64,000 nt of DNA from Planctomycetales bacterium ZRK34 (GCA_014873095.1 CP050848.1:4895850-4959849), one strand, 5' to 3'; positions 27,412 through 36,749 are shown, counted from the first letter of the stretch. Notes: generated from the sequence alone by a model not told the origin. Numbers and translations: made by a program.

Positions 27412-28848
27412 TCAGTTTTCCTTGATCGCGTTGACCAGGTCGACGACCGTTTTCTTGCCGTCGCCGAAGTACATCAGCGTATTGTCGAGGGCGAACAGCG
27501 GGTTCGGGATGCCCGCGAAGCCCGGGCTCAGCGAACGCTTGATCACGATGACCGTGCGGGCCTTATCGACGTCGAGAATCGGCATGCCGGCGATGGCGCT
27601 GTCCGCCTCGCGGGCCACGGGGTTGACCACATCGTTGGCCCCGAGCACGATCGCCACGTCGACCTGTGAAAACTGCGGGTTGATCGCGTCCATTTCCACG
27701 AGCTTCTCGTAGGGAATGTCCACTTCCGCCAGCAGCACGTTCATGTGGCCGGGCATGCGGCCGGCGACGGGGTGAATCGCGAACTCGACATTGACGCCGC
27801 GCTCTTCCAGTTCGTTGTACAGATCGTGGACAGCGTGCTGAGCCTGCGAGACGGCCATGCCGTAGCCCGGCACGATCACGACGCGCTGCACACCGTCGAG
27901 CATCATGGCGATTTCATCAGCGCTGGTGGACTTGATCTTGCCTTCGTAGACCTCGTCGGCGCTGGCGCCGGCCTTGGAGGCGTCGATCTTGCCGAAGATC
28001 ACGTTGGCCAGCGAACGGTTCATCGCCACGCACATGATGCTGGTGAGAATCAGGCCCGAAGCACCGACCAGCGAGCCGGTGATGATCAGCACGCTGTTGG
28101 AGATCACGAAGCCGGTCGCCGCGGCGGCCAGACCCGAATAGCTGTTCAGCAGGGCGATGACCACGGGCATGTCCGCGCCGCCGATGGGGCATGTCAACGT
28201 CACGCCGAGCACCAGCGAGACGACCACCAGCAGAACGTACGCCGCCATGGGCGGGGTGTCGGCCATGCAAAGCCAGACGCCCAGGCCGATGGTGATCAGC
28301 GCCAGCAGGGCGTTGATGAGCTGATGGGCCGGCAGAACCCAGGGGTTCCAGAAGATCTTGAACTCCTGCAGCTTGCCGTAGGCGATCATCGAGCCGGAGA
28401 AAGTCACGGCGCCGATGATCCCGGCCAGGGCGGTGGCGATCACGAACTGCGGATCGAACATGGCGGCATGAACGCCCGCACTTTCGGCCAGCTCGCCGGA
28501 GACGCCGCCCACATCGTGAAGCCGCTGGGTCAATTCGCCCCAGGCGACAAACACCGACGCGCCGCCGCCGAATCCGTTGAAGATGGCGACCATCTGCGGC
28601 ATGCCGGTCATCGGCACCTTCACCGCCGCGACCGCGCCGATGGCCGAGCCGACGATCATCGCCGCAATCACGACCCACCAGTTCAAACCGATCACGAAAG
28701 CCGTGGCGACGATGGCGATGGTCATGCCCAGCGCGCTGAGCAGGTTGCCCTGCACGGCGGTGCGCGGATGAGTCAATCCCTTGATGCCGCGGATGAACAG
28801 AATGGCGGCGACGAGATACGCAATGTCAATGGACCAGTGCATATGCAT
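27412..28848 (-). CDS. pntB: NAD(P) transhydrogenase subunit beta
   Basis: 478-residue subunit. About nine membrane helices (1-270; 'VATAFVIGLNWWVVIAAMIVG', 'LINALLALITIGLGVWLC') are followed by the NADP-binding dIII domain: 'RVVIVPGYGMAVSQAQHAV', 'FAIHPVAGRMPGHMNVLLAE', 'VAIVLGANDVVNPVA', 'VIVIKRSLSPGFAGIPNPLF'. The enzyme couples proton entry to hydride transfer from NADH to NADP. It is last in a three-gene operon, five bases after pntAB. Confidence 0.97.
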   Translation of the reverse strand: MHMHWSIDIAYLVAAILFIRGIKGLTHPRTAVQGNLLSALGMTIAIVATAFVIGLNWWVVIAAMIVGSAIGAVAAVKVPMTGMPQMVAIFNGFGGGASVFVAWGELTQRLHDVGGVSGELAESAGVHAAMFDPQFVIATALAGIIGAVTFSGSMIAYGKLQEFKIFWNPWVLPAHQLINALLALITIGLGVWLCMADTPPMAAYVLLVVVSLVLGVTLTCPIGGADMPVVIALLNSYSGLAAAATGFVISNSVLIITGSLVGASGLILTSIMCVAMNRSLANVIFGKIDASKAGASADEVYEGKIKSTSADEIAMMLDGVQRVVIVPGYGMAVSQAQHAVHDLYNELEERGVNVEFAIHPVAGRMPGHMNVLLAEVDIPYEKLVEMDAINPQFSQVDVAIVLGANDVVNPVAREADSAIAGMPILDVDKARTVIVIKRSLSPGFAGIPNPLFALDNTLMYFGDGKKTVVDLVNAIKEN

Positions 28849-28853
28849 GGCAG

Positions 28854-29129
28854 TTATTTCTTCTTGAACATGGAGAGCATGCGGTGAGTGACCAGGTAGC
28901 CGCCGACCACGTTGATCATGGCCATGGTGATGGCGATGAACCCGAGGATCGTGGCCGTCGTGGTGGCTTCGGCGTGAGTCGCCAACAGGGCGCCGACGAT
29001 CGTGATGCCGGAGATCGCGTTGGACCCGGACATCAACGGCGTGTGCAGCGTCGGCGGCACCTTGGTGATGATCTCAAAACCGATGAAGATCGCCAGCACG
29101 AAAACGATGAGCAGTTCCGTAAATTCCAT
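28854..29129 (-). CDS. pntAB: NAD(P) transhydrogenase subunit alpha part 2 (membrane)
   Basis: 91 residues with three membrane helices ('LLIVFVLAIFIGFEII', 'SGITIVGALLA', 'TILGFIAITMAMINVVGGYL') and the conserved 'KVPPTLHTPLMSGSNAISGI'. It is the split C-terminal membrane segment of PntA. Its ATG overlaps the pntAA stop by one base (TAATG), so translation is coupled. Confidence 0.96.
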   Translation of the reverse strand: MEFTELLIVFVLAIFIGFEIITKVPPTLHTPLMSGSNAISGITIVGALLATHAEATTTATILGFIAITMAMINVVGGYLVTHRMLSMFKKK

Positions 29130-30349
29130 TACGCGTCACTCCCTTTTTCATCCGAGGCGGGGGCCTCTTCAGCGGGCTTTTCTTCGGCCGGCTTCTCAAG
29201 CGCCGGCAGGCCCATCAGCTCGCGCACCTTGGGATGAACGATTTCGCCGTCCTTGCACATGACGGTGCCGGCGATCACGTCGTCTTCCATGTTCAACTTG
29301 AAGTTGCCTTCCTTGTCGAACATCAACTTCAGCAGGTTGACGATGTTGCCGGCGTACATGACGGTGGCGTCCTGGGCGACCAGCGAAGCGACGTTGGTCA
29401 GACCGACGATGGTGACGCCGTTCTTCTCGATGATCTTGCCGGGCTCGGTCAGCTCGCAGTTGCCGCCGCGCTCGGAGGCGAGGTCGACGATCACCGCCCC
29501 GGGCTTCATCCGGGCCACGACGTCGGCGGCGATCAGCTTCGGCGACGGCCGGCCGGGAATCGCCGCGGTGGTGATCACCACGTCGGACTCGGCGATGGTG
29601 TCGGCCATCATCTTCTGCTGCTCGGCCTTCTGCTCGTCGGTCAGCTCGGCCGCGTAACCGCCTTCGCCTTCGGCCATGCCGGGCGGGGCGATGAACTTGG
29701 CGCCGAGCGACTCGACCTGTTCCTTCACGGCCGGGCGGACGTCGATCGCGCTGACGATCGAGCCCAGGCGCTTGGCCGTGGCGATCGCCTGAAGACCGGC
29801 AACGCCCGCACCGACGATGAACACACGCGACGGCTTGATCGTGCCCGCCGGCGTCATCATCATCGGGAAGACTTTGCGCAGGTGTTCGGTGGCGATCAGC
29901 ACACCTTTGTAGCCGGCCAAGTTTGCCTGAGAGCTCAGCACGTCCATCGCCTGGGCCCGCGTGGTGCGCGGGATCAGTTCCATCGCGAAGACGGTCGAGC
30001 CTTTGGCGGTAATGGCCTTGTTGGGCTCATGCGCCATCAGGGGTTCACAGTGGCCGATGACGATCTGATCGGGCTTGAGCAGGTCCAGATCGCCTGAGCC
30101 GTTGTCGGGGTTGGCCCCGTAACAACGAACTTGGGCGATGATCTGGGCGTCCTGGAAGACTTCAGACCGATTCGCGGCGATGCGGGCCCCTTTGGCCTTG
30201 TAAGCATCGTCGACAAATCCGGCCGCCTGCCCGGCTCCGGTCTCGATCACGACTTCAACCTTCAACTTCGCCAGAACCCCCACCGCATCGGGTGTAAGGG
30301 CAACTCGGCGTTCATCGGGGAAGGTTTCTTTGGGTACACCGACTATCAT
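29129..30349 (-). CDS. pntAA: NAD(P) transhydrogenase subunit alpha part 1 (NAD-binding)
   Basis: 406-residue soluble dI domain. 'VGVPKETFPDERRVALTPDAV', 'AMELIPRTTRAQAMDVLSSQANLAGYKGVL', the Rossmann motif 'VFIVGAGVAGLQAIATAKRLG', and 'VITTAAIPGRPSPKLI' are family hallmarks. The C-terminus ends in an Ala/Glu/Pro-rich tail (about 380-406). First gene of pntAA-pntAB-pntB, the three-polypeptide arrangement used in many bacteria. Confidence 0.97.
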   Translation of the reverse strand: MIVGVPKETFPDERRVALTPDAVGVLAKLKVEVVIETGAGQAAGFVDDAYKAKGARIAANRSEVFQDAQIIAQVRCYGANPDNGSGDLDLLKPDQIVIGHCEPLMAHEPNKAITAKGSTVFAMELIPRTTRAQAMDVLSSQANLAGYKGVLIATEHLRKVFPMMMTPAGTIKPSRVFIVGAGVAGLQAIATAKRLGSIVSAIDVRPAVKEQVESLGAKFIAPPGMAEGEGGYAAELTDEQKAEQQKMMADTIAESDVVITTAAIPGRPSPKLIAADVVARMKPGAVIVDLASERGGNCELTEPGKIIEKNGVTIVGLTNVASLVAQDATVMYAGNIVNLLKLMFDKEGNFKLNMEDDVIAGTVMCKDGEIVHPKVRELMGLPALEKPAEEKPAEEAPASDEKGSDA

Positions 30350-30615
30350 GGGGGGCCTCGGTGGTGGGTCTGATCAGGACTAGGGTCCTATCCGGTATGG
30401 TCGCAGTAGCGTAACGGGCGTAGTTTGCAGCGTCCAGTGCTCTGGCATCGGGAGAACTCTCAAAGATGTGCTTGTTTTGCCAGACTTGCAGGGCGTCCCC
30501 GATAGGGGAGGCACCGGTGTCTGGCATGGGAGATGCGCACGCCGAAGCATGCCAGGCCTGGAGTTGCGCGATCTGGCCGTGAATCCATCGTGCCCGGGGT
30601 GGTGTCACGAACTGC

Positions 30616-31350
30616 TTATTTGTAGGGCAGCCAGAGGCGATTGCGGACTTCCGCTTCGTAGGCATAGACCTCGTACTTGGTGAAATAGGCGGTGTGGCCG
30701 TCGAAATAGACGAGGTTGGCGCCTTCATCATGGCGATAGGCGGTGGATTGGCCGCCGGTCGGGCCGTACACATCCCAGCGAATCACGTAGTTGGCGTAGC
30801 TGCGGGCCAGGTGCCAGTCGTTGCCGTCCATGATCGACAGCACCTGGGCGGGGCGTTTGATCGACGTCTGGTACAGGGCGTTTAAGGCATCGTAGTTTGA
30901 ATCGCCGATCGAGATGCCGGGGTTGTACGACGAGGGCAGGGCGGCCTGCTCGCGGTTCATGCCGTAGGTGATCCCGCGGCCGTTGAAGGTCTGACGGCGA
31001 TCGTTCATCGCCGGGCAGTTGAGATTGCCGAAGTCGACCGCCTGATTGTCGATGCCGTCGGGATCGTCGGCGGTTTGCATGTTCAGCGCGCTCATGTACA
31101 GGCGATTCTGATACCACCGCATTTTGTTGGCCTGAGCCGGATCGCGAATCATCACGTACCAGTTGCGCGCCGCCTGCGCGTAGAACACGTTGGCGATCTG
31201 CATCTGGCGCAGGTTGGACTGACACGCGACCATCTGCGCCGTGTCGCGCGCCTTTTTCAACGAAGGCAATAGAATCGCGATCAGCAGCGCGATGATGGCG
31301 ACAACCACGAGCAACTCAATCAGCGTAAAACCATGTCGGCGCATGAACAC
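30616..31350 (-). CDS. Pseudopilin-like protein with H-X9-DG C-terminal motif
   Basis: 244 residues. The type IV prepilin-type N-terminus 'RRHGFTLIELLVVVAIIALLIAILLPSL' has a cleavage site after Gly and Glu at +5. The C-terminal 'RHDEGANLVYFDGHTAYF' is the H-X9-DG processing-associated motif of the large planctomycete/Verrucomicrobia pseudopilin families (DUF1559-related). The middle is a globular domain ('QAANKMRWYQNRLYMSALN'-like). Probably cell-surface or part of a secretion pseudopilus. It is separated from the downstream pnt operon by 266 bases in which I saw no gene. Confidence 0.85.
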   Translation of the reverse strand: MFMRRHGFTLIELLVVVAIIALLIAILLPSLKKARDTAQMVACQSNLRQMQIANVFYAQAARNWYVMIRDPAQANKMRWYQNRLYMSALNMQTADDPDGIDNQAVDFGNLNCPAMNDRRQTFNGRGITYGMNREQAALPSSYNPGISIGDSNYDALNALYQTSIKRPAQVLSIMDGNDWHLARSYANYVIRWDVYGPTGGQSTAYRHDEGANLVYFDGHTAYFTKYEVYAYEAEVRNRLWLPYK

Positions 31351-31362
31351 ATTATTCCTTCA

Positions 31363-31411
31363 TAGCCGCGATGCAACGCATCGCGGTCCGCGAATCGTTG
31401 ATTCGCGGCTA
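31363..31411. repeat. TAGCCGCG double-hairpin repeat, member 2
   Basis: The unit is bounded by TAGCCGCG and CGCGGCTA and contains two perfect hairpins: CCGCGATGC-AAC-GCATCGCGG (31366-31386) and CCGCGAATC-GTT-GATTCGCGG (31388-31408). It fills the gap between two minus-strand genes and could attenuate transcription between them. Confidence 0.85.
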
Positions 31412-31412
31412 T

Positions 31413-32171
31413 TCACTTCTGACGGCGGCGCATCAGCAGGCCGCCGAGCAGCATCAGCCCTGCGGGCAGTGCGGCGGGCGCGGGGATGGCGGTGATGGTG
31501 ACGTTGTCCAGCAGGGAATCACGGTCGTGGTTGACCACGCCGCCGGACGTGCCGCCCTCGCGGTTGTGGAAGGTCACGAGATTGGCTGAGGCGACGGTGC
31601 TGGTGACGATGCCGGTGATCTTGGCGACGGCCAGGGTGTTGACGTTGGTGACCTTGAACGAAAGCTCGGAGCCGGTGTCGATGAACACGAAATCAAACAC
31701 ATCGCCGGCGGCCGCGGAGAATGTGCCGGTGCGCGAGGTCGTGGTGATGCCGAATCCGCCGCGGCCGTTGAAGCTGATTGCGTCGTCGTTGGCGTTGGCG
31801 CGGGCTTCGATGCCGATGGTGGTCTCGCCGAAAGAGCCGCCGGGCACGCCGCTGGAGCGTGTGAGAATCTGCATGAAGTCGTCGCTGTCCTGGAAGGTCC
31901 AGGTGCCGGTGATGATCACTCCGCCGAGCGCGACGGGGTCGTAGCTATTGGCGGTGTTCAGGTGGCCGCGGTTGACGAAGTGAATCGACCCGCCGGTTTC
32001 TTCGACGACGGCGGCGCCGGCGATGTTGTTGGACAGGGCGTCGGTGTTGATCGACCATTTCGATGAGTCGATCGAGTCGTCATTGAAGTCGTCCTGCACG
32101 AGGACGGTCGTGGCCGGGGCGGCGGCCGCGACGATGAGCACGATCAGCATGGGGCAAAGACGTTGAAACAT
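31413..32171 (-). CDS. Secreted concanavalin-like protein with PEP-CTERM-type tail
   Basis: 252 residues. Signal peptide (1-21), then a beta-rich domain ('QDDFNDDSIDSSKWSI', 'DDFMQILTRSSGVPGG', 'FHNREGGTSGG') and a sorting tail: 'IPAPAALPAGLMLLGGLLMRRRQK', a PEP-CTERM-like Pro motif, hydrophobic helix and Arg cluster. AAAGGAG seven bases upstream fixes the start at 32171. The mature domain resembles the outer domain of the FecR-type protein encoded immediately upstream on the same strand (20 bases between genes), so it is likely the regulated product of this operon. Confidence 0.8.
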   Translation of the reverse strand: MFQRLCPMLIVLIVAAAAPATTVLVQDDFNDDSIDSSKWSINTDALSNNIAGAAVVEETGGSIHFVNRGHLNTANSYDPVALGGVIITGTWTFQDSDDFMQILTRSSGVPGGSFGETTIGIEARANANDDAISFNGRGGFGITTTSRTGTFSAAAGDVFDFVFIDTGSELSFKVTNVNTLAVAKITGIVTSTVASANLVTFHNREGGTSGGVVNHDRDSLLDNVTITAIPAPAALPAGLMLLGGLLMRRRQK

Positions 32172-32190
32172 GGGGGTTCTCCTTTGAAGT

Positions 32191-33669
32191 TCATGATGGA
32201 TCACGCGGCGCCGGCGCGGAAACGGGGCGCTCGGCCGCGGGTCGGGGGCTGTATTCAATGGTGAGTTGTTCGAGGCGTGTCGTGCGACGAATCTGATCGC
32301 CGGGCTGCGAAGCGCCTTCACGGTTGTGTATCACGATGGGGCGGGCCAGCTCCAGCGGCGGGGCGATCGAGGCTGTCAGCGTCACGGGCGTTGCGTCGTC
32401 GGTGTCCGGTCCGATGGTGAAGGTCGCTGTGTCGCCGCGGTCTTCGATCACGAAGCGGTATCGACGATTCGCTGGCTCCGGCACAGGGGCTGACATCTTG
32501 CCGTCAAAGTGAAACTTGCCGCGTCCCATGATCTGGGCCACGGGTATGCCGTCGAGCGTGTTGGTGTTGAGCCGAAACTCGAGGCCTTCGACGGTTTCAC
32601 TGAATTCACCGGCGGGTTCCGGCACGGCTCGTGTGAGAATCTGCATGAAGTCGAGGTTGCCGGCAAATTCGAACACGCCGCTGAGTCGTAACACGCGGTC
32701 AGGGCCGGCGGCGAAATGATCGCGGCTGATCAGGTATGCGCGATTGGTCAATACGGCGGTCCCGCTGTCAACCCGCAACTGTGAATCGGGTCGAGGCAGC
32801 AGCGCGCGCCAGCGCCGGGGATCGAGTTGCTCGCCGTCGAAATCGTCGGTGAATGTGTACATCGCAACCCGTGGCGAAGCGCCCGGCGGCGGCAGCGCCA
32901 GCGGATCGTCATCACGCAGAACCATCTCACCGTCGATGCGCCACAGGTACTGCCCGGCGACAAGTATCTTCTGCTGACCGGCCGGCGATTCAACCAGCAC
33001 ACGCCCGCTCGTCACATGCACCAGCAAACGATTGATCGTGTCGACCTCGACGGCGAATTCCGTGCCCAGGTCGACCGCCCGATACCCGCCGGGCAGATCG
33101 ACCGTGAAGCCGACCGCGGCGTGGGGTACATACACCTCGATGCGCCCGCGGGTGAGGCGGCCGTGGTTGTCATCGGTCATGTGAAATTCGCACGGGCCGA
33201 TCAGATCGACCACGGCGGCGGAGTTGAACATCACCTGCGCCTTGCCGGCGAGCAGGCGAATCGGGCCGGCGTTCAGCGCTCCGCCGGGTGTCATCGCTGT
33301 TTGATGATCGGCGAAAACCGCGTCGTGCATGTCCGCCAGCAGCGCCACGGGGCCTTCGTGCGGCAGGTCAGCCCGAGGTTCTGCGCGGAATACAAACCAC
33401 GCGGTGACGGCAAGTGCAATCATCGCTGCGGCGGCGAGGTACCAGACGCTTCGCCCATGGAATGGGCTCAGCGTCGGCGTGGTGGTTACAGGCTGCACCC
33501 TCTGGCTGGGTTTGATCTCGCGGAGCACGTGGGTGCGGACCGTCAACTCGCAGAATCGATCGCGGCAGTCGACATCATCACGCAGCAACGTCTCCAACTC
33601 CGTCAGCTCGGCGGGTGAAAGCTGGCCGTCCAGGTACATCAGCGTCAACTCATCGAGGCGTTGGCTCAT
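32191..33669 (-). CDS. FecR-type anti-sigma/regulator with outer domain resembling the neighbouring secreted protein
   Basis: 492 residues. A cytoplasmic N-domain of anti-sigma type ('MYLDGQLSPAELTELETLL') is followed by one membrane helix ('VWYLAAAAMIALAVTAWFVF', about 85-105), a FecR domain (about 150-255: 'AVDLGTEFAVEVDTINRLLVHVTSGRVLVES'), then a C-terminal beta domain (about 270-480: 'DDFDGEQLDPRRW', 'LDFMQILTRAVPEPAGEF', 'IHNREGASQPG') that parallels the next gene's mature protein. It overlaps the sigma gene stop by four bases (ATGA). A longer frame upstream is out of register with sigma coding and rejected. Confidence 0.88.
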   Translation of the reverse strand: MSQRLDELTLMYLDGQLSPAELTELETLLRDDVDCRDRFCELTVRTHVLREIKPSQRVQPVTTTPTLSPFHGRSVWYLAAAAMIALAVTAWFVFRAEPRADLPHEGPVALLADMHDAVFADHQTAMTPGGALNAGPIRLLAGKAQVMFNSAAVVDLIGPCEFHMTDDNHGRLTRGRIEVYVPHAAVGFTVDLPGGYRAVDLGTEFAVEVDTINRLLVHVTSGRVLVESPAGQQKILVAGQYLWRIDGEMVLRDDDPLALPPPGASPRVAMYTFTDDFDGEQLDPRRWRALLPRPDSQLRVDSGTAVLTNRAYLISRDHFAAGPDRVLRLSGVFEFAGNLDFMQILTRAVPEPAGEFSETVEGLEFRLNTNTLDGIPVAQIMGRGKFHFDGKMSAPVPEPANRRYRFVIEDRGDTATFTIGPDTDDATPVTLTASIAPPLELARPIVIHNREGASQPGDQIRRTTRLEQLTIEYSPRPAAERPVSAPAPRDPS

Positions 33670-34190
33670 GAGGCGGCCTCCTCGCTGAGCAGACGACGGA
33701 CGCATTCGCCGAGCGTGCGATGGATGCGCGACAGGGCGGTGTAGACCGAGCGGGTTTTCTGACCGACGATTTCGGCGAGTTCGGACCCGGAGATGTTGTC
33801 GGTGTAGCGGAGCTGCACGAGCCGGCGGGCGTTGGGCGAGAGGTGGCCCAGGCAACGGCGCAGCGCGTCGACATGATCCGTATCGCCAACGTGTTGCGAC
33901 CGCGGCCAGTGCGGTTCCAGCAGGTCCAGCAGCGAGGCGTCGAGCGTGGGGGTGGCCCGCTGGGTCTTTCGCAGGGCGTTGAGGGCGACGAAGCGGGCGG
34001 TGGTCCGGGCCCACGGGATCAGGTGATCCGCGTCCTTGATTTCATCGGATTTGAGGATCGCCAGCCGGCAGACCTCCTGCATGACGTCCTCGGCGATGTG
34101 CTCATCGGCGACGATGGCCCAGATGTACGCCAACAACTCGGTGCGGCGGCGCATCAGTGAAGCGGCGATGATGTCATGGCCCAAAACCAT
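33666..34190 (-). CDS. RpoE-like (ECF) RNA polymerase sigma factor, planctomycete/verrucomicrobial type
   Basis: 174 residues. Region 2 ('LLAYIWAIVADEHIAEDVMQEVCRLAI', 'WARTTARFVALNALRK') and region 4 ('LGHLSPNARRLVQLRYTDNISGSELAEIVGQKTRSVYTALSRIHRTLGECV') are both present. The start at 34190 has GGAG eight bases upstream; the frame extends 39 codons further but those residues do not fit region 2. First gene of a sigma/FecR/secreted-protein operon; the FecR partner presumably restrains it at the membrane. Confidence 0.9.
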   Translation of the reverse strand: MVLGHDIIAASLMRRRTELLAYIWAIVADEHIAEDVMQEVCRLAILKSDEIKDADHLIPWARTTARFVALNALRKTQRATPTLDASLLDLLEPHWPRSQHVGDTDHVDALRRCLGHLSPNARRLVQLRYTDNISGSELAEIVGQKTRSVYTALSRIHRTLGECVRRLLSEEAAS

Positions 34191-34482
34191 ACAGAATGCT
34201 CCACAAACTACTGTCGCGACTCGGCCGAATGTCAACATGGATTTTTTCAGCCGCCGGGTCGAGCCGAAAAGCATGGGTGAATTTCCTAAAAATATTTTTT
34301 CGGGCATGAATGTAACGATTTACCCGTCAGACGTAGAGAATTGAATGAGACAATGTTGAATCCTTGTGGTATTTATTTGATGGGCCTGATAGTTGATGTG
34401 GGCTCAGGCCGCCGCCAGGTTTTCAGCGGCTTATCGAGGCAATGGTGAAATTGAGAGCTACCAGAACATGGAGAACCCTGAG

Positions 34483-36684
34483 ATGTCACAATCGAAAAGC
34501 TGGATGATGTTGCGCGCTGCGGTGATGCTTGGCGTGATTGGCCTGACGGGGGCGGCCGCCCCGGCGGAGGTGTTTTTAGCGCCCTTCGGCGATGGCGGAA
34601 CGTACCGGATCTACCAGACCAACGGTTCGCTGATCACCTGGACCGCCGCTCAGACCGCCGCCCAGGGGACGATGGACCCGCTGACGGGGACCGTCGCCGG
34701 TCGACTCGCCCGTATCGAGTCGGCGGCTGAGAACAGCTTCGCCCAGACGATCATGCGCGGCAACTACCACTGGATCGGCGCGACGGATCAAACCGTCGAC
34801 GGCGCCTGGTACTGGGTCGACAACACCGGCGCCGATGATGTTGAATTTTGGAGCGGTCAGTCTGCCGGCTCGGCCGTGGGCGGGGCGTATGCCAACTGGA
34901 ACTCCGGCGAGCCGAACAACTACGGCTCAGGCGAAGCCTACGTCGAGCTGCGAGCCGACAACGGCCGATGGAACGACCAGGGTTCGACCAAAACCAATCG
35001 CTACATCATGCAATGGGAACTGGCTTCGCTCGTCGACGCCACCACCACCGGCGAAGCGATCATTCTCGATCCTTCAACCGGTAAATACATCCAGCGCACC
35101 AGCACCGCTCAGCACTGGGACAACTCCAAGCTGCTGGCCGAGTCGCGCCAGCTCAACGGCGTGCAGGGCCGCCTCGTGCAGGTCGAATCACAGGACACCA
35201 CCCGGCTGCTGGGTTCGCTCGGCGGCGGTTGGACCGGCCTGACCGACAACGAACTCTACGGCGGGGCTGAAGGCACCACATGGGTCTGGGCCGGCCCGGT
35301 CGACAGTTCCGGCGCGTTGACCAACAACGCCCTCGGCAGCTACACCGGCTGGAACTCCGGCGAACCGAACGACTCCGGTGGTGAAGACTACATGGAGATC
35401 AGCAACAGCACCTCCGGCGGCTGGAATGACAATGACGGCGGCGGCGAGGATCGCGCAGCCCTGATCGAGTTCGGCGATGCGGCCGCTGTCGGTACCAACG
35501 TCAAGGTCGTCGGCATCAAAGGTTCGTCCAATCCCGGCGACAGCGTCACCAACATGCGCAACCTGCTGAACGCTCAGTCGACGCAGGTCTCCCGGACCGT
35601 GGGCGACTACGCCGCGATCAGCTTTGCCGATCCGCAGGGTGGCGCTTCTACGCAGTTTTCCAATCGCGTGGCTTTCCCCGGCGACACCTCCGCCAACGAT
35701 AATTATTTCGCCGTCAAGGCTTATGCCACCGTCGATATCACGGCTGCTGGCGATTACACCTTCGGCGTCAATCACGACGACTGCTACGAACTGGTCGTCG
35801 ACACGGGCGCTGCCAATGTCACCGCCGTCAACGCTGCCGGCACCACGACGACCTTGACGACCGTCCACTTTGACGCCCCCGGACAGTACAACGTCTACGT
35901 CATGCTCGGCGAGAACACCGGCAACAGTTCGCTGCAACTTTTCGCCAGCGCCGGTGATTATGGCGGTATGACCGTCGCCGATGCCCAGACGGGCGGCGCG
36001 AGCTTCGCCCTGGTCGGCGATACGGTCAACGGCGGACTGGCCATCACTGAACGGCGCGACATCGGCGTGCTCAATCCGTTCCATGTTGTCCGCAAGAACG
36101 GCACCGTCGGAAACCTGTCGGCCACCGACGCGCTGCTGGACAACGGCAGCATCGTCGGCGACAGCGGCGACTACAAAGTCGTCAACTTCCTTGACACCAA
36201 CGGCAACGGCCACTTCGGCGCCGACAGCGTCTTCCCCGGCGATACCGCCTCCGACGACAACAACTTCGCCGTCGAAGCCACGGCCACGCTCTACGTCAGC
36301 GGTGAATCCGCCGGCTGGTGGACCTTTGCCGTCAACAGCGATGACGGGTTCCGCCTGTCGATCGACGGCGCGGACTTCACGAGCTTCGCCGGTGACGACG
36401 GTACGCAGATCGTCGATGGCAATCTTCAATTCCCCAACGGCCGTGGCACGGATGATTCATTCGGCTCGATCTACCTGGCTGCCGGCGCCTACGACCTGAA
36501 TCTCCGCTTCTGGGAAGGCACCGGCGGGGCGGCGCTCGAGCTGTTTTATGCAGCGGGCGTTCACACCAGCTTCGATGGGTCGTTCGACCTGTTGACGGTC
36601 ATTCCGCTGCCGGGCGCCGGCATGATGGGATTCGCCATGATGCTCGGCATGGCGTCGGTCAAGCGATTCCGCCGTCGGTCGTAA
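34483..36684 (+). CDS. Secreted protein with two C-type-lectin-like domains, PA14-like regions and sorting tail
   Basis: 733 residues. Signal peptide (1-28). Two C-type-lectin-like domains occupy about 30-185 and 190-330; each carries the carbohydrate-site-like 'WNSGEPN' and a 'W.D' element ('NGRWNDQG', 'GGWNDNDGG'). Two PA14-like beta regions follow ('FGVNHDDCYELVVD', 'WTFAVNSDDGFRLSIDG', 'YDLNLRFWEGTGGAALELFY'). The C-tail 'IPLPGAGMMGFAMMLGMASVKRFRRRS' is a sorting signal matching that of the protein at 1405. The start at 34483 has GGAG nine bases upstream. It is divergent from the sigma operon across a shared 292-base intergenic region. Confidence 0.82.
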   Translation: MSQSKSWMMLRAAVMLGVIGLTGAAAPAEVFLAPFGDGGTYRIYQTNGSLITWTAAQTAAQGTMDPLTGTVAGRLARIESAAENSFAQTIMRGNYHWIGATDQTVDGAWYWVDNTGADDVEFWSGQSAGSAVGGAYANWNSGEPNNYGSGEAYVELRADNGRWNDQGSTKTNRYIMQWELASLVDATTTGEAIILDPSTGKYIQRTSTAQHWDNSKLLAESRQLNGVQGRLVQVESQDTTRLLGSLGGGWTGLTDNELYGGAEGTTWVWAGPVDSSGALTNNALGSYTGWNSGEPNDSGGEDYMEISNSTSGGWNDNDGGGEDRAALIEFGDAAAVGTNVKVVGIKGSSNPGDSVTNMRNLLNAQSTQVSRTVGDYAAISFADPQGGASTQFSNRVAFPGDTSANDNYFAVKAYATVDITAAGDYTFGVNHDDCYELVVDTGAANVTAVNAAGTTTTLTTVHFDAPGQYNVYVMLGENTGNSSLQLFASAGDYGGMTVADAQTGGASFALVGDTVNGGLAITERRDIGVLNPFHVVRKNGTVGNLSATDALLDNGSIVGDSGDYKVVNFLDTNGNGHFGADSVFPGDTASDDNNFAVEATATLYVSGESAGWWTFAVNSDDGFRLSIDGADFTSFAGDDGTQIVDGNLQFPNGRGTDDSFGSIYLAAGAYDLNLRFWEGTGGAALELFYAAGVHTSFDGSFDLLTVIPLPGAGMMGFAMMLGMASVKRFRRRS

Positions 36685-36713
36685 CACGATCGATGTGATC
36701 ACACTGCTTTTTC

Positions 36714-36749
36714 GAAGCCCACGGATCCAATCCGTGGGCTTCTTTTATT
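36714..36749 (+). terminator. Rho-independent terminator of the lectin gene
   Basis: 13-bp perfect stem GAAGCCCACGGAT / ATCCGTGGGCTTC with loop CCA, then TTTTATT. The same stem sequence occurs at 45018-45046. Confidence 0.92.

Noticed and set aside
30312..30773. 153-residue minus-strand frame beyond the pseudopilin start region
   Set aside because: It overlaps the real pseudopilin gene and the pntAA 5' end in another frame, and is Pro/Thr/Ser-rich without motifs.
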